This document shows, piece after piece, positions 35,349 through 47,700 of a stretch of DNA of 64,000 nucleotides. The notes under the pieces were generated by a model. It did not search any database and had not been told where the DNA came from. It was given only the letters and a program-made list of their open reading frames with translations. A program made the position numbers and the translations under genes. Position 1 is the first letter of the stretch; each line of letters starts with the position of its first letter. This stretch comes from Sclerotinia nivalis. Lineage: Eukaryota; Ascomycota; Leotiomycetes; Helotiales; Sclerotiniaceae. The stretch is from assembly GCA_029531795.1 (NCBI GenBank), contig JAPEIS010000007.1, forward strand, positions 496,001 through 560,000. Direction: 5' to 3'.

Positions 35349-36060
35349 CTAAGATCTCAGGTTTATTACTCCGCCAAGCTGCAGCATTGGATCCATTAAC
35401 AAATGCAGAACCTGGCTGAACCCAAACCAACCATTTAGAGAGAGGTAAGGTGCAACAAGCAGATTCTGTAGGTCATCAGAAAAAAACGAAGGGGAGTCGG
35501 ATGTTCCCTCGTCGTTAAGATCGAGGATAGTAACAATATGTGGGGTCGATGTTTCATCGCAGTAGGGAAGTGTTCCTATTATACTGATGACCAATGCGAA
35601 ACATAATCGTGGGAGATTAAGGTAGAGTAGCATAAATCTATATGGTTCATCGGGTGAAGTTCCTGGTGTGTCTAGAGAATCGTAAATCTCATGAGTTATG
35701 CAAAGCTTTTCAGAGGTCTTTAGCTCGCTTTTCGTTTTTGATTCTAATCATTGGAATGCACTTGGAGAAAAAACAATTCCTGGGTTAGTCCAACCTTCTT
35801 ACTCCAGTGACCATAATGAAAGATTTGTCTTTCGCATGGTTAATGTGGCCTCCTTGTTGATCTTTCGACAAGTCCGAAGCATTTGAGGGTAAATATCCTG
35901 TTGGAGCTTGGTGATTCGTATAGGGACAACTGTACAGCCGTTGTCTTTGAAACTTTCTGGTGAATCTTCCACTGTACATGAAAGTGTTTTGTAGATCTGT
36001 TGACGAAGTTCCACTGGAAGACTAAGAAGAACCGAAAAGGATTCAAGACTGGCGAAGGAG
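35349..36060 (-). pseudogene. Decayed relative of the 2EXR-like gene
   Basis: Frame 36014-35799 reads ELRQQIYKTLSCTVED and, 40 residues on, MLRTCRKINKEATLTMRKTN. That is the same two-block signature (E.R..IY..L, then LRTCRKI..E..~~MRK.NL) as the gene at 33560-34921, including the shared MRK.NL word. The downstream frame (35633-35349) has protein-like sequence but is separated by stops. Upstream of 36014 another frame carries the F-box-like start. The copy looks like a duplicated and decayed family member. Confidence 0.5.
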
Positions 36061-36372
36061 GAACTTCCTCAATGATGATGACTTAGAGTACTTCACGCTC
36101 CATGCTCCATGTAAGGAATGTGTAATTGATGTAGTACTGTGAACGTTACCACAAATGGAAAACTTCCAAGCTGCTTCATCTGCTTCTGCCTCTGGCCGCT
36201 GGTTCGTACAAGAGTATTGGACCTTTTTTCATATCGGAATGTGTATCGCCTCGATACATGATAAGATGAGGGCATACAAACATGGCAGCAACAAATATGG
36301 AGGAATCAGTACGTACTTGATGACAGTCTCAAGTCTTATAGGATTATTAAACTTTGTCTCTCCTGAATGACG

Positions 36373-36733
36373 CTACCCCCATTCCCCCCATATCCCAAAG
36401 GATGTGGTAGACTTGTCTCTCCCTATTACTCCGATCACTCGGATGATTTTGCCATTCCATTTGTCCAAATCCTTTGACTCAATTAACCTCATCGTCGTCT
36501 TCAGGTACCGATGAAAGTGCATGGGTTCGTTAATTGGATTCGCGCGGGGTTCAATAAATGATTGCGGATGGAGAGTGTATCCTGCCCAAGTCATAACAAA
36601 TTCCTGAATCGAAGTTTCGAAAGTGGAAAACAATAATGTTTATCGCACTGACAATGATTGTTTGAAGGTACGAGTAAAGCCTTGGCAGATCCTTGATAGC
36701 ATACCCGCAAGCTTTTACTCTGCCGAGTGCCAT
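36373..36733 (-). CDS. Small hypothetical protein, two exons, 103 residues
   Basis: Exon 1 is 36733-36653 (MALGRVKACGYAIKDLPRLY and seven more codons). Exon 2 is 36603-36373, beginning EFVMTWAGYTLHPQSFIEPR and ending GIWGEWG. The 49-bp intron between them (36652-36604) has GTCAGT and TTCAG ends and is the same length as both septin introns, which raises its credibility. I recognise no domain. The Arg/Lys-Ile rich C-terminal third (GKIIRVIGVIGRDK) has alternating hydrophobics. It could also be the remnant of a longer gene. Confidence 0.4.
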
Positions 36734-37424
36734 GGAAAAACATGCATACGTTTGGATGCATGTTCAATGATGATGACTTTATGACTTTATGGTTATATGG
36801 TTATATGGTTATATCAAAAAACACATCAATTTAAAATCATAAGAGTCACCGACGAACCTCAAAATTTCAAGTGAAAGAAAATATTGATTGATATCAATAT
36901 TAATTGATGTCTGAGATCTACACAAGCCGTGGTTATCCATCTTTACATCGTATAGTCTTTCCCCACATCTTCATCATACCCAAAGTTTCAAACGTTACAT
37001 GTATCATGATCGTGACAGGTTTTGTTGATACCACTAGAAGAGGATTGAACCTTCCATTTAACTCATGCACATCACCGTCATGTCACCTGGAAACTTTTCT
37101 TTTTCTTTAGTTAGTACTTGTCAAAATTGTTCTTCTTTTGGGTTTACGGTGATTGCGTACAGGAAGCTTCAATTGGCTTTCTAAGGTGCTGGAAACCTTG
37201 GAAACTTTTGAAAGGTTTAATTTTATCGACTTACAAACGGCTTGATGCTATAACGATTAATGAATAATGCAATACGGTACGGTACGGTGCGATACGATAC
37301 GATAATTTTACAATAAAAACGGATTGGCAAGTTAATTGAAAGCTTGAAAAGTATTGCCAAAGAATCTAAAAGTTTCATAGGTCCAGCAAAAACATATTGA
37401 TTCAGTAACAACACCGATAATATC
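36734..37424. other. Spacer and 5' flank of the coiled-coil gene
   Basis: Tandem TATGGTTA units occur at 36786-36816 and a TACGG/TACGA pentanucleotide run at 37271-37303. No gene is supported. It probably includes the promoter of the gene at 37425. Confidence 0.5.
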
Positions 37425-40400
37425 ATGGCAACTTGGGGAGCCTACTTTTCCTCCTACGTCAAAAAGGATCCTGGAAGCACGCCCACAGATAAAGAGAATG
37501 AACCAAAAATCATTCCCATCGTACCATTAAGCACCAACACTGATGTCAAAACTATTGAGCCCTTAATCCTCGAGGAGGATAAGCCAATACCAAACACAGG
37601 CAAAGATGTGGAAAAACGTTTCGATGAGAAATTGGGGAGTGTAGGGAATTTGGGGATGGGTACAGCTTCAGTGACGAGAATGCCAACATTAAGATCGAAT
37701 AGTAGGGGGGCAAGGATGGCAAAAATGTTTGGATACGGTACGGCGAAGGAAGAGAAGGTGGAAGAAAAAACTGTAGAGGTTAAAGGAGAGGTGGGGATAC
37801 CTGTCGATGAAGTAAAGGAAATAAAGGCTCAAGTGGCACCCGAGATGAGCAAGATTGAAAAGTTGATGGCGGAGAGGAAAGCTGCTGCAATCGAGTCGAG
37901 AACTGCTTCACTGGAAAATACTCGACGCACGCCATCACCTGAGCCTGTACAAACAAAGCAACCTCCGGGGCAGCTCCAAGTTACTTCTCCAGCGCAACCA
38001 CCTCAATTAATAGATGTTGTGCAGACTGTACAATCCGAGCCACCTGAGCCCGTACAAACAAAGCAACCTCTGGAGCAGCTCCAAGTTACTTCGCTAGCGC
38101 AACCACCTCAGTTATTGGACCTTGTTCAGACTGTACAATCTGAGCCACCTGAGCCATCGAAAATCTCAAAACCAGCCGAGTCAATTAGCACGGATTCCCT
38201 CCAGCGATCAATACCTGAGAAAACTAAGTCGATCACCCCAGAAACACCTACTTCAGCACGCTTGTCATTCAAAGGAATAAAGTCCTCAATAAAACGAGCT
38301 TCCACTCGAAGTAATACCAAAGCTTCAATATCTGCATTAGATGATCTTATGGCTGGGTTTGGCGAGGACTTTGCTAACATTTCAGTAACTTCGAAACCTG
38401 TTGAGAATGAGAAGGGAGTAGAAAAGGCAGGAATGGGAAAACCAAGAAATCAGCGAAAACAAAAGGCTTCAATTTCGGCACTAGATGATATTATGGCTGG
38501 ATTGTACTCTATGGAGACTAAGTCAGAAACTACGACTACAATCACACCGAGAGGGATCCGGAAAGTCGATGTTAGGAAATCTGAAATACCTGAGGCTATT
38601 TCGAAAGTTCTTGATCTGCCTATTGAAACTTCTGAAGCAGCGCCTGAAACAGCGCCTGAAATCCCAAAAGAGATATCGCAAACTCTGAAATCGACAAAAA
38701 AGATTCCAAGAGCAGTATCAAGGTTTCCAGTAGTAATATCGGAGATTGTCAAAACAACTCCAAATGTTCCAGCACCCATAATGACAACAAATCCAATTCC
38801 TCTCACCATAAAAAATCTGCTTAGTCCGCTTCCTCCAAAGAGCCAGGCAGTTACAACAATCCCCCGTTCACCAATAATAAATGGGCAATTAAGTCCTATC
38901 CCAACACAATTTCGTCTTCGTCCTAAACGTTCCTTTAAAGATATGGTAAAACTTGCCACATCACCTCGTTTTGCACAAGTTGCCGAACAAGCTATTGAAG
39001 CTGAAGCTGAACGAAAGTTACTTCAATATGAGAGGCAAGCTGAACAAATGTTGCTTGAGAAGGAAGAGATGGAGGAGAAGAGAATGAGTATGGAGGAGAG
39101 TTTTAGAAAGATGCAGGAAGAGGATGAGAGGATTGCTAGGGAGGCGGATGAAATGAAGGCTTTTTATGAGGAGCAGGAAATGATACGAATTGAGATGGAG
39201 GCTGAAGAGGAGAGATTAAGGAAGGAGATGGAGGCTGAAGAGGAGAGGTTAAGGAAGGAGATGGAGGCTGAAGAGGAGAAATTAAGGATGGAGATGGAGG
39301 CTGAAAAGGAGAGGTTAGAGAGGGAGAGAAAGGCTGAAGAGGAAAGGTTAAGGAGGGAAAGAGAGGAAGCTGAGAGGCAGGCAAGAATTAGGAGGGAGAA
39401 AAGAGAGGCAGAAGAGCGCGAAGCACTAGAAGAAGCTGAGAGATTAACTGCACAGATCAAAGCATTTGAGAGAGAACAAGAGAAGGCAGCTGAAGAGGCA
39501 GCCAGGAGGTTGAAAGAAGAACAAAGATTAGCGGAAATCGAAAGGCAAGCCGCAGCTAAGAGATATGAAGAAGAAGAACGACTTGCAGCGATTGAAAGGC
39601 AAGCCGAAATGGAGAGATTGGAGGAAGAAGATCGTTTAGCAGCTGAAGAAGCGGCAAGGCGATATGAAGAGGAAGAAAGATTGGCAGAGATCGAGAGGAT
39701 AGCAGAAGGGGAGCGATTAGAAGAAGAAGAAAGATTAGCATACGAAGAACAATTACGGGAAGACGAATTCGAAGAACAACAACGCCAAGAAGAAGAAAGA
39801 ATTTACGCCGAACAAGCTCGACAACGCGATGAAAAAAGAGAAAGAGAAGCTCGAGAAAGAACCGAAATAATGGAAGCTCAAATGCGGGAAGAAGAAAGAT
39901 TGAGAGCCGAAAGAGATGAACAGGAACGATTACAAATGGAGGAAGAGGAAGAGGAAAGAAGGGCTTATGAAGAACGTGTAGAAAGACAACGACAAAGAGA
40001 TGAACGGGAAATGGAAATGCTAAGGAGAAGAGAAGACCAAGAACAAATTGGTAAGCAACGAATTGATGCACAGCGAGAAATGGAAAGAGTGGATAGAATA
40101 GAACGTCAAGAGAGAGAGGTGATGAGAATGCAACAACAGCGTCAACAAGAGGAAATGGATAAAGAAAGAGAAGAAGCCATTAGATTCCAGCGTCAACAAC
40201 AAGCGGAGGATTTCTTAATGGAAGATGAGGATGATTACGAGGATGAAAGACCGTTAACGGTAGAAGAACAGATGGCTAAAGCGGAAGAGAAAATTAGAAT
40301 GGCGTTTGCGGGGATGGCGGCGCAGAAAGCGGGGGGCCAGGGGATGGGGGAGAGGGAGAGTAAGGGGGTAGAAACACAGGTTTTGCAACAGGGTAGACAG

Positions 40401-40490
40401 TTGGGGCCGAGACCTTCGGTTAAGGGGGGTTTGCCGGGTGGTCCGAGAAGTGGGGGGGTTCCTTGGGCGCCGAGGATGAGGAGGGTGTAA
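37425..40490 (+). CDS. Long coiled-coil protein with duplicated LD-like motifs, 1,021 residues
   Basis: A single intact exon from ATG 37425. It starts [20 protein letters not shown], and a predicted disordered Pro/Thr/Lys-rich region follows to ~510. Within it a 35-residue unit (PEPVQTKQP to QTVQSEP) is duplicated in tandem; the DNA period is exactly 105 bp (37938 and 38043). Two copies of a [17 protein letters not shown] motif lie at ~299 and ~346. Residues ~515-960 are an almost continuous Glu/Arg/Lys coiled coil with [11 protein letters not shown] repeats. A basic, Gly/Pro-rich tail ends in [10 protein letters not shown]. The motif resembles paxillin LD motifs, but no LIM domain is present. 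Long coiled coils of this type are often scaffold or cytoskeletal proteins. I do not recognise the gene, and the function is inferred only in that broad sense. Confidence 0.8.
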   Translation: MATWGAYFSSYVKKDPGSTPTDKENEPKIIPIVPLSTNTDVKTIEPLILEEDKPIPNTGKDVEKRFDEKLGSVGNLGMGTASVTRMPTLRSNSRGARMAKMFGYGTAKEEKVEEKTVEVKGEVGIPVDEVKEIKAQVAPEMSKIEKLMAERKAAAIESRTASLENTRRTPSPEPVQTKQPPGQLQVTSPAQPPQLIDVVQTVQSEPPEPVQTKQPLEQLQVTSLAQPPQLLDLVQTVQSEPPEPSKISKPAESISTDSLQRSIPEKTKSITPETPTSARLSFKGIKSSIKRASTRSNTKASISALDDLMAGFGEDFANISVTSKPVENEKGVEKAGMGKPRNQRKQKASISALDDIMAGLYSMETKSETTTTITPRGIRKVDVRKSEIPEAISKVLDLPIETSEAAPETAPEIPKEISQTLKSTKKIPRAVSRFPVVISEIVKTTPNVPAPIMTTNPIPLTIKNLLSPLPPKSQAVTTIPRSPIINGQLSPIPTQFRLRPKRSFKDMVKLATSPRFAQVAEQAIEAEAERKLLQYERQAEQMLLEKEEMEEKRMSMEESFRKMQEEDERIAREADEMKAFYEEQEMIRIEMEAEEERLRKEMEAEEERLRKEMEAEEEKLRMEMEAEKERLERERKAEEERLRREREEAERQARIRREKREAEEREALEEAERLTAQIKAFEREQEKAAEEAARRLKEEQRLAEIERQAAAKRYEEEERLAAIERQAEMERLEEEDRLAAEEAARRYEEEERLAEIERIAEGERLEEEERLAYEEQLREDEFEEQQRQEEERIYAEQARQRDEKREREARERTEIMEAQMREEERLRAERDEQERLQMEEEEEERRAYEERVERQRQRDEREMEMLRRREDQEQIGKQRIDAQREMERVDRIERQEREVMRMQQQRQQEEMDKEREEAIRFQRQQQAEDFLMEDEDDYEDERPLTVEEQMAKAEEKIRMAFAGMAAQKAGGQGMGERESKGVETQVLQQGRQLGPRPSVKGGLPGGPRSGGVPWAPRMRRV

Positions 40491-40515
40491 GAGAGAGGTA
40501 GTTTGGGTGCGATGG

Positions 40516-40568
40516 GTGGATGGATGGATGGATGGATGGATGGATGGATGGATGGATGGATGGATGGA
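40516..40568. repeat. (ATGG)n tetranucleotide microsatellite
   Basis: About 13 perfect units in the 3' flank of the coiled-coil gene. Confidence 0.95.
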
Positions 40569-40896
40569 AGTATGTCTGGGGCGGGGAGTTGTTATTACTA
40601 TTTATTTTATTGGAATGTGCGTTGATTGATTGATTAAATTAACGTCTACACTGAGTCTAAGACTATCTAAGACGGCTAGGAGCTTTATAGGCTTCTAATA
40701 AGTAACAAATGGAGAATTGTTGGTTATATTCGGTTGTAGCTAATACAATTTGGGAAGATTGAAGTAGTTTCAATTTACTAATTTTTGAATGGGGGAAGTG
40801 AAAATTAATCTTGGGGAATAAAGCTCATCTTATAAATATTTTTGTATATAATAAGAAAAATAACAAATGAAATATGATATAATTCGAAATTAGAAC
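40569..40896. other. AT-rich spacer before the LINE 3' end
   Basis: No gene seen. Confidence 0.5.
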
Positions 40897-41023
40897 AATT
40901 TACCCCATATAGAGGGGTAAATTGACCAAATTGACCAAATTGATCCAATTAATCATTTTCTCTCAGTTCACCCTCTTCACCTTCGCCTTCTTGTTCTACA
41001 TCCTTTTGTATCCTAATTAGATG

Positions 41024-41900
41024 CTATGATTTGGTAGCTATTTTTGTTTCCTCGATAAATTCAAGAGTTTTAATGATTCCTGTTTTGATGTGAAGTAGGT
41101 ATTTCATAGTGAATTGGGAGGTAGGGTTGTTTTTTTTGAATATTCTTTTTGTTGATTTGTATAATGGGTAATTGAATAGAAGATGATTAGGAAATTCTCT
41201 TTTTTTATATCTATAATTATCATTTGTTGAGATTCCGAATTGTTGTAGGTAAGATTTGAAATATCTATGATCGATTTTAAGCTGAAACAAAGTACTAATA
41301 GAATTTCTTTTGGTGTTTTCTGGAATTCTGATTTTTGAGTTAGTCTTTCAGGGGTATATTTTCGAATAGGTTGAATTAGATGAATAGAGAAGAGTATTTC
41401 ATTCTTTGGATTTCGTTTTTTTGATATTTATTTTTAAAAAGGCAAAACTGGTTTCGTTTGATGATGATTTTTGTTTTGTAGTTTCTTTTGTTAAAGTATC
41501 GATTAATTTGTTTCTTTCAATGGAGGTATGCTTTGGAATCTAATTAAAAGAGATTTCAGTTCCTTTTTTAAGGAGAGTTTTTGTAGCTTTGATTGTTTTA
41601 ATTTGGTATATCTGATTAAAAGCATTAGAGAGTATTTTCAATCGGTATAATCCGGTTTGATTATCTGAGTAGATTTTGAATTTTTTGTTTAGTTGAGTAA
41701 TGGAATTAGTATATTCGATTGCTTTAATAATTCCAAGAAGTTTATTATTGTAAACAAGCTGATTCATTTCAATATTGATAGTTTTTTGGTGTAAAATCTG
41801 ATCATTCGATAGAATAATTATAATCCTAATATCAATTCCGATTTCGTTCAAAGTGGATAAAGTATCAGTATATATTGTAATGGTGTTCTTGTATCTGTAT
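41024..41900 (-). pseudogene. LINE ORF2 C-terminal part: RNase H and tail
   Basis: Frame 41851-41540 shows an RNase H core (IYSDNQTGLYRLKILS, with the D..~~ catalytic-type segment) followed by a K/T-rich helix. Frame 41290-41024 reads like the usual post-RNase H tail, HRYFKSYLQQFGIS ... PNHLLFNYPLYK, ending LEFIEETKIAT. In intact elements this tail has a Cys/His pair; here Cys appears to have been replaced by Tyr. Confidence 0.7.
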
Positions 41901-42499
41901 TTGAATGTAAGGTTATGGATAATTGTGATATTCTCTTTTGTTAGTTTGTTGATATTGATTTTGTATAAAGTATTTTTTTTCTAAGGAGGGAAATGAAAGT
42001 GATCAATCTTTTCTAAGGTTAAAGGATCGAAATCTTCTTCGATTGATTTTATGATCTTTTCAAATTGAGTAAGTTTCGATAATTTCCTTTAAGGGGTTGT
42101 TATTGTATTTAAAGTTTTCCTTTCGATAGTTAGCTTGTTTATAATTGTATTGATGGGATGGGAGGACGAGATTTTCAACAATCTGAAAGTATATTGTTTG
42201 ATTCTAGTGTTTAATTTGATCTTTGGAGGGTATAAAGCAGTTTTCATTTCTATTGGTTTTATTGGTGAGGTTTTGAAGATTTCTAGAATCTTATGTAGAG
42301 CAAGATTCTGGAGTAATTGAAGAGTTTTTTTGAACAAGGTTTGATCTTTCTATTAAATGATTGATTCGTAATTAGCTATATTAGTAATATATATTATATA
42401 GAGTTGTCGTAATGTTTTAGGGTTTAGTTTTTTCTTAGTATTAGCTAATCTGGTTATTCGATAGAATGAAGTTTTAGCTTGAATTGTTTGAATAGTAAT

Positions 42500-43640
42500 A
42501 TACTATTTGAAGTTGAGGTTGGGATCGAATTATATTTCTAATTATCTAATTAATGATAAAGGTTGTACAATCTTAGAATTTGGGAGTTTGATTGAAGTAT
42601 CTTTAATGTATTTGGATGTGGAGAAATGTATTAATTCCGTCTTTGTTAAATCGAATTGGATAACGTTTTTCTCATTAAGAGTATAAATTTGTTTGGTTGC
42701 TTTTTCGAGGGAAAGGATATTCTTTTTCCAGTTTAAAGAATGAATAATTATAACTATATTATCAATATACGAAAGATATTCAATCGAATTCGATTGAAAG
42801 AGATCTCGAATATAGATTAGAAAAAGGATTGGTGAGATTGGACTTCTTTGAGGGATTCCGATATTGATTGGTTTAAAAGCTTCGGTCTAACCATTGAACG
42901 AAAGTTTGAGTAATCTTTCTTCCAAAAATGACGAAATCCATACAATAAAACTAATTAGAAGATTGAGATTCTTACAGATATCTAAAAATCGATTCTTGGA
43001 TATATAATCGAAGGTCCTTTTGACATCTAGAAAAAGAACTAAGGTTTTCTTTTTGTTTCTTGAATTCCTTTCGATTTCGATAATAAGCAGGATTACTGTA
43101 TCGATGACTGATTTCTTTTGTCTTCCACCCATTTAGGAATAATAAAATAGTTTTGTTGTTTCAGCAAGGTAGCTAAACCTTTGAGCTAGTATCCTTTCAC
43201 TTATCTTGTCTAAACAATTCAAAAGAGCGATAACTCTATATACTTTTGGAATAGAATAATCTGGTTTCGAAGGTTTTTTGAGTATAGCTTTAGTAGTTTG
43301 TTTCCAGCAAAAAGGATGATAATCGAGATTAATCAAATTGCTGAAAAGAATAAAGAAAGCTTTTGGAATCGCTTTGTAAACTCGAATAATGATCTCCTGA
43401 ATAATTCCGTTTGGGTCAGGGGTCTTTCCTTTGATTTTAATCGAGCAGGTATTGAGAAATTCATTTTCAGTAAAATCAAGCCATTCCCATTTTTTCGATT
43501 GTTTATACCTTTCTTATTCAGATGCAATTGTATATAGGGGGGGAGGGAAAAGAGTAGATCTGAAAACCGAACATTTTCCTTCGAATGAGTTTTCAAACTG
43601 AGAGAAACTAGATTGAATATTCGGGATCCTTTCGGTTCGA
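42500..43640 (-). pseudogene. LINE ORF2 reverse transcriptase domain
   Basis: Visible RT motifs are YRVIALLNCLDKISERILAQ (motif 1 region), MGGRQKKSVIDTVILLIIEI (motif 3), VLFLDVKRTFDYISKNRFLD (motif A, with its Asp) and ISPILFLIY-like sequence. The active-site box reads YIDN at 42758-42769 where YxDD is required. The change of Asp to Asn is a G-to-A product and would inactivate the enzyme. Several frames are separated by stops. Confidence 0.8.
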
Positions 43641-43859
43641 AGATCTTTCGTATATAACATTACTTTGAAGATCGTTTGAGTATCCTCTTTTTCAAGGAAT
43701 TCGTTCCAATGATTCTTTTTTGCTATTTTAATAATTTGAAAGTAATGATTCCTTGCTGATTGGTAGATTTTCTTGAATATATCGTCTTCAGAGTATCGTT
43801 TAATGTTTTCATATACTGATAAGAGTTGTTTACAAAGGGCTTTCAATTCTGGAGATCAT

Positions 43860-44571
43860 TAAGGCTTTACTTTTTTGATCGATTTGGATCTAGATATATT
43901 AGCGTTTGCTGAATTGGTGATAATTCGAGTGAATTCCATTGCGGTTTTATCTAGTATTTGTATATGCAGGTTTTTGTTAAGAAGAGAATCGAGAGAATCG
44001 GATTCTAGAATGAAAAGATTGAGATATTCGCTCGAATTGAGGATTGTTGATATAGCTATCTCAATTTCGAGGGTTAATGCAAATTTGTTCCAATCCGCTA
44101 GTTTTGTATTGAACTTTGCTAATAAAGCAATATTCGTAATATGAGATGAAATACCTTTCACTTCAAACAGGATCTCTAAATGATCTGAATCAAGATCAGA
44201 AAGAACTTGCCAATCAATAATATTAAAGGATATTGTTTCAATAGCTAATATAAGATCTAAAACACTTGGATTTGTTATATTAGTTCGATAGAAAGTACTA
44301 GTCCCTGATTCATTGAGAAGGGTAAGGTTATAGTCTTCGAACCATTCGGCTAATTGATCAGCATTCGAGCTTTTGTTTGAAAAAGGGTCCCATTAAGGAT
44401 GATGAGAGTTGAAGTCCTCTATAAGAATAGTATAATAAAAAAGAGGAGTATTGAAAAGGCATCTTTCGATGATATAACCTTTCTCTTTAGCTTGATCAAC
44501 TTCGTTGTATATATTGAATAATTAAATCGTATAATTTCCTTGAGTGATATCGATAATTTGAATATCTATAT
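43860..44571 (-). pseudogene. LINE ORF2 endonuclease (EEP), C-terminal half only
   Basis: The frame includes ILIEDFNSHHP (the GDFN.HH motif with Gly lost), a following WDPFSNKSSNADQLAEWFED segment and SDLDSDHLEILFEV (the catalytic SDH motif). The N-terminal ~110 residues of the domain, with the first catalytic Asn and Glu, are absent on this side and are not found beyond the chromovirus at 50210. Confidence 0.7.
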
Positions 44572-44784
44572 TATCATGGAGGCAGTAGATAGGATAACAG
44601 AAATCACTTTTATTGATAAGATGTAGCTCGAAGAGCTATGTTTCTATAGAAGGAACAGTTCCTTAAATATATTTATATGTAGCATTAGCCCCGACCGGGG
44701 TTAGCCTACACTTATCCGAAGTCCGATTTCTATAGATCGGAACCTGAGCGATCTCTGTATATTATATACGGGGACTCTGTAACA
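44572..44784 (-). repeat. 3' LTR of chromovirus copy 2
   Basis: Begins TATCATGG and ends CTGTAACA. The central hairpin is slightly damaged (CCGACCGGGGTTAGCC). Confidence 0.95.
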
Positions 44785-44796
44785 GTACTCTCCTTT

Positions 44797-47700
44797 TTAG
44801 AGTTGAGCTTCGTTGAAACGATTAAGGGGACCAGGTTTATTCGGATAACGATGGTGATAATTACAGATTAGTTCTTGAGCATTCTCCAAATACTCCGCAG
44901 ACTCTTCGGTAGGTATATTATAGTTTATCCATCGGACAGTATACTTTAGACGAAGATTACTACAGTCCCGACGTTCCTATCGGGAATCCAGGACTTCCTT
45001 TACATCGAATTGTTCAATGCCTTCAACTTCGACAAAAAGGGAAAACGGGTTACATTGACCAGGGACAGAGTTATCATTGACGGGATACAATAGGTTAATA
45101 TGAAAGATCGGGTGATTCCTTATAAAAACAGAGAATTCTAATTCATAAGTATACGAACTTATACTTTTCAGAATTCGAAAGGGATCTAAATTCTTTCAAT
45201 CTAGCTTTTTCTGGAAATGAAGAATTCGGATATTCTTAGCATTAAACTAGACTAGATCTTCAAGCTGGTATCGATAGGCAAACGAACAATAGGAATCGGT
45301 ATTCTTCGAATAGCGGATTTGATTAACGATCAATTCGGTTTTCAGATGATCGATAATCGATTTCATCTTTTTGACGAATTCTTTAACATCCAGAACTCCA
45401 GGGCGATCGAAGAACATAACAGATTCGAAACTCATTCGGGGATGGAAACCGTAATTGGCAAAGAACGGCAATAAACAGGAACTTTCGAATCAAATAAAGT
45501 TAATCGAGAATTCGGCGATCGATAACCATTCGGACCAGTCGTTCTGTAGATAGAATACATATGAACGAAGGTATTGTTCGAGTATTGCGTTCGCCCTTTC
45601 CATTTATTCATCGGTTTCAGAATGATAAGCTATCGACAACTTCGAAACAGTATCTAGTCGTTTACAAATATACTTCCAAAAGTCAAAGATAAATTGAACT
45701 CCACGATTAGATATAATGATCTGCAGTAGGCTATGAAGCTTTTATATATACTTCAAGAATAGACGGGAGACTTTTTCGGAGTTACAGGTTCCTTGGCAAG
45801 GCAGGAAATGCTTCATTTTGGTCAATCGATCGATTATAACAAATATCGTATCGTATTCAGAGCTTTTCGGAAGATAGATGATGAAATCGATTGAGATATC
45901 TTTTTAGATTTGTTGCGGGATCGGAAGAAGATATAAGACTCCTTTTTATTCTTTATGGTTCGGGGCGGCTCGATAGCAATTATAACAATTGTATATTCAA
46001 CAAAAGATGTAATCGTAATATCCAGATCAATAGTAGTTTCGGGAAAGTAGTTTGAAGGTACAGGTACGATACAAGTATCCAGTAACAAAGGAATCGTGGA
46101 TCATTCGGAGAAGCTTTGCTTTCAAAGGATCGTAGTTAGGAATATAAAGCTTTTTACGATAATATAATAGGTTATTGTTTATAGTACATTCAGATAATGT
46201 GATATGCGGGTGTTTAACAGTATTCTTTTTTAAAGCCTTTAAGATCGATAGCGAAAGCGGGTCGGACAGGTAAGTTTCAGCGAGTAGGGGTTTCAGTTCT
46301 TCAGGGGGTTCCAATTGTATAGATTCAGGCAATTGGATAGGGATTGGGTTATCGGGTATCGCAGGTGGTTCAGGTTTACAAATAGGTAATCCAGGTTTGT
46401 GGATAGATGGTTCGGGATTGCGGACAGATAATGGGGTATCGGTATGGGTTTGGTTACGGGTTGTAATTGCGAAACGGATTTTCTTTTTTGGTTTAATAAT
46501 AGGAAACAGATCTGTATTTAGATTTTCGGTTTTCAGAATAGTTTGATTTTGATGAAAAAAGCATTCATTTTTTTTTTTAAACAAATCCTTTAATCTCCTG
46601 ATTAGAATATCGGGTTTCGCTTCTTGCTTTCCGGAACGGTATGTAATCTTGAAATTGAAACGGGATAGAAATTCAGATTAGTAGGCTTGACGATAATTCA
46701 ATAGCTTTGTTGTTGTAAAGTATTCCAGATTCTTATAATCCGTGATAACCTTGATCGGGGAAGAGGCATTTTCTAATTCGGGTCGCCATTCTTCGAAATA
46801 GCGGATAATTGCTAGTAATTCTTTATCATAAATCTCATAATTATATTCTGCAATCGAATGCTTCTTTGAGAAATATACAATAGATTTCAGAATCCCATCG
46901 TTATCGTATTGGGAAAGGATTCCAGCAAATATATAATCCGATATATTTGTCTTTAGGATTATATCCTTCTTCCAATCGAAAGAAGCTAATACAGATACTA
47001 TTGTAAATACGATTTTCAGATTCGAAAACGATTTCTTACAATCAGGATCTCATTGGAAGGTTACATCCTTTTTGATCAGATTTATCATTGAACGAATGAT
47101 CGAGAAGAAGTCGCGAATAAAGTATCGATAGAAATTGCTAAACCCTATAAATATTTGTATATCTATCAGATTCTTTAGCGTTTTCCAATCAATTATCGTT
47201 TTAATCTTGATTGGATCTATTCGGATCCCCTTTTGGTCTATAATTAGGTCCAGGAATTTCGTTTCAGGTTTCAGGAATTCGTATTTCGATAGATTGGTAT
47301 ACAATCTGGTTTTCCATAAGGCGTTTAGTACTTTTTGTATATGTTTTATATGTTCAGAATAGGTCTTGCTATAAATCAGAATATCATCTAGGTAAACAAT
47401 ACAGAATATATCTAGGTATTCTTTTAGAGTATTGTTAATAAATCGTTAGAACGTTGTTGGGGCTCCGATCAGCCCGAACGGTATGATCAAGGTTTCGAAC
47501 AAATCGAATCGAGTACAAAATGCAATTAGGTATTCTTGTCCTTTCTTGATTCGGATATTATTGAAAACCGAGATGATATTTATTTTTGTAAAATACTTTA
47601 TCTCTTTTAGATTATTCAAGGACTTTTTGGTTAAAGGCAATGAGTATCAATCTTTCATAGATAGATTATTCAATGTACGATAGTCTACACAGAATCGAAG

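Larger units (their letters stand above)
40897..44571 (-). mobile_element. LINE (Tad1-like non-LTR retrotransposon), 3' part, RIP-decayed
   Basis: On the reverse strand this carries, in order from the right, the C-terminal half of an endonuclease, a reverse transcriptase, RNase H and a short 3' tail. The 3' end at the left shows a 10-bp-stem hairpin (40897-40923, AATTTACCCC/GGGGTAAATT) and short AATTGACC-type tandem repeats (40918-40945), like the tails of fungal LINEs. The element is cut at 44571 by chromovirus copy 2 and resumes at 50210. The sequence is very AT-rich with many stops. Terminal target duplications were not identified, so the outer ends are approximate. Confidence 0.85.

Noticed and set aside
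39136..40202. Several reverse-strand Leu/Ser/Phe-rich frames
   Set aside because: They are antisense shadows of the Glu/Arg-rich coiled coil at 37425-40490.
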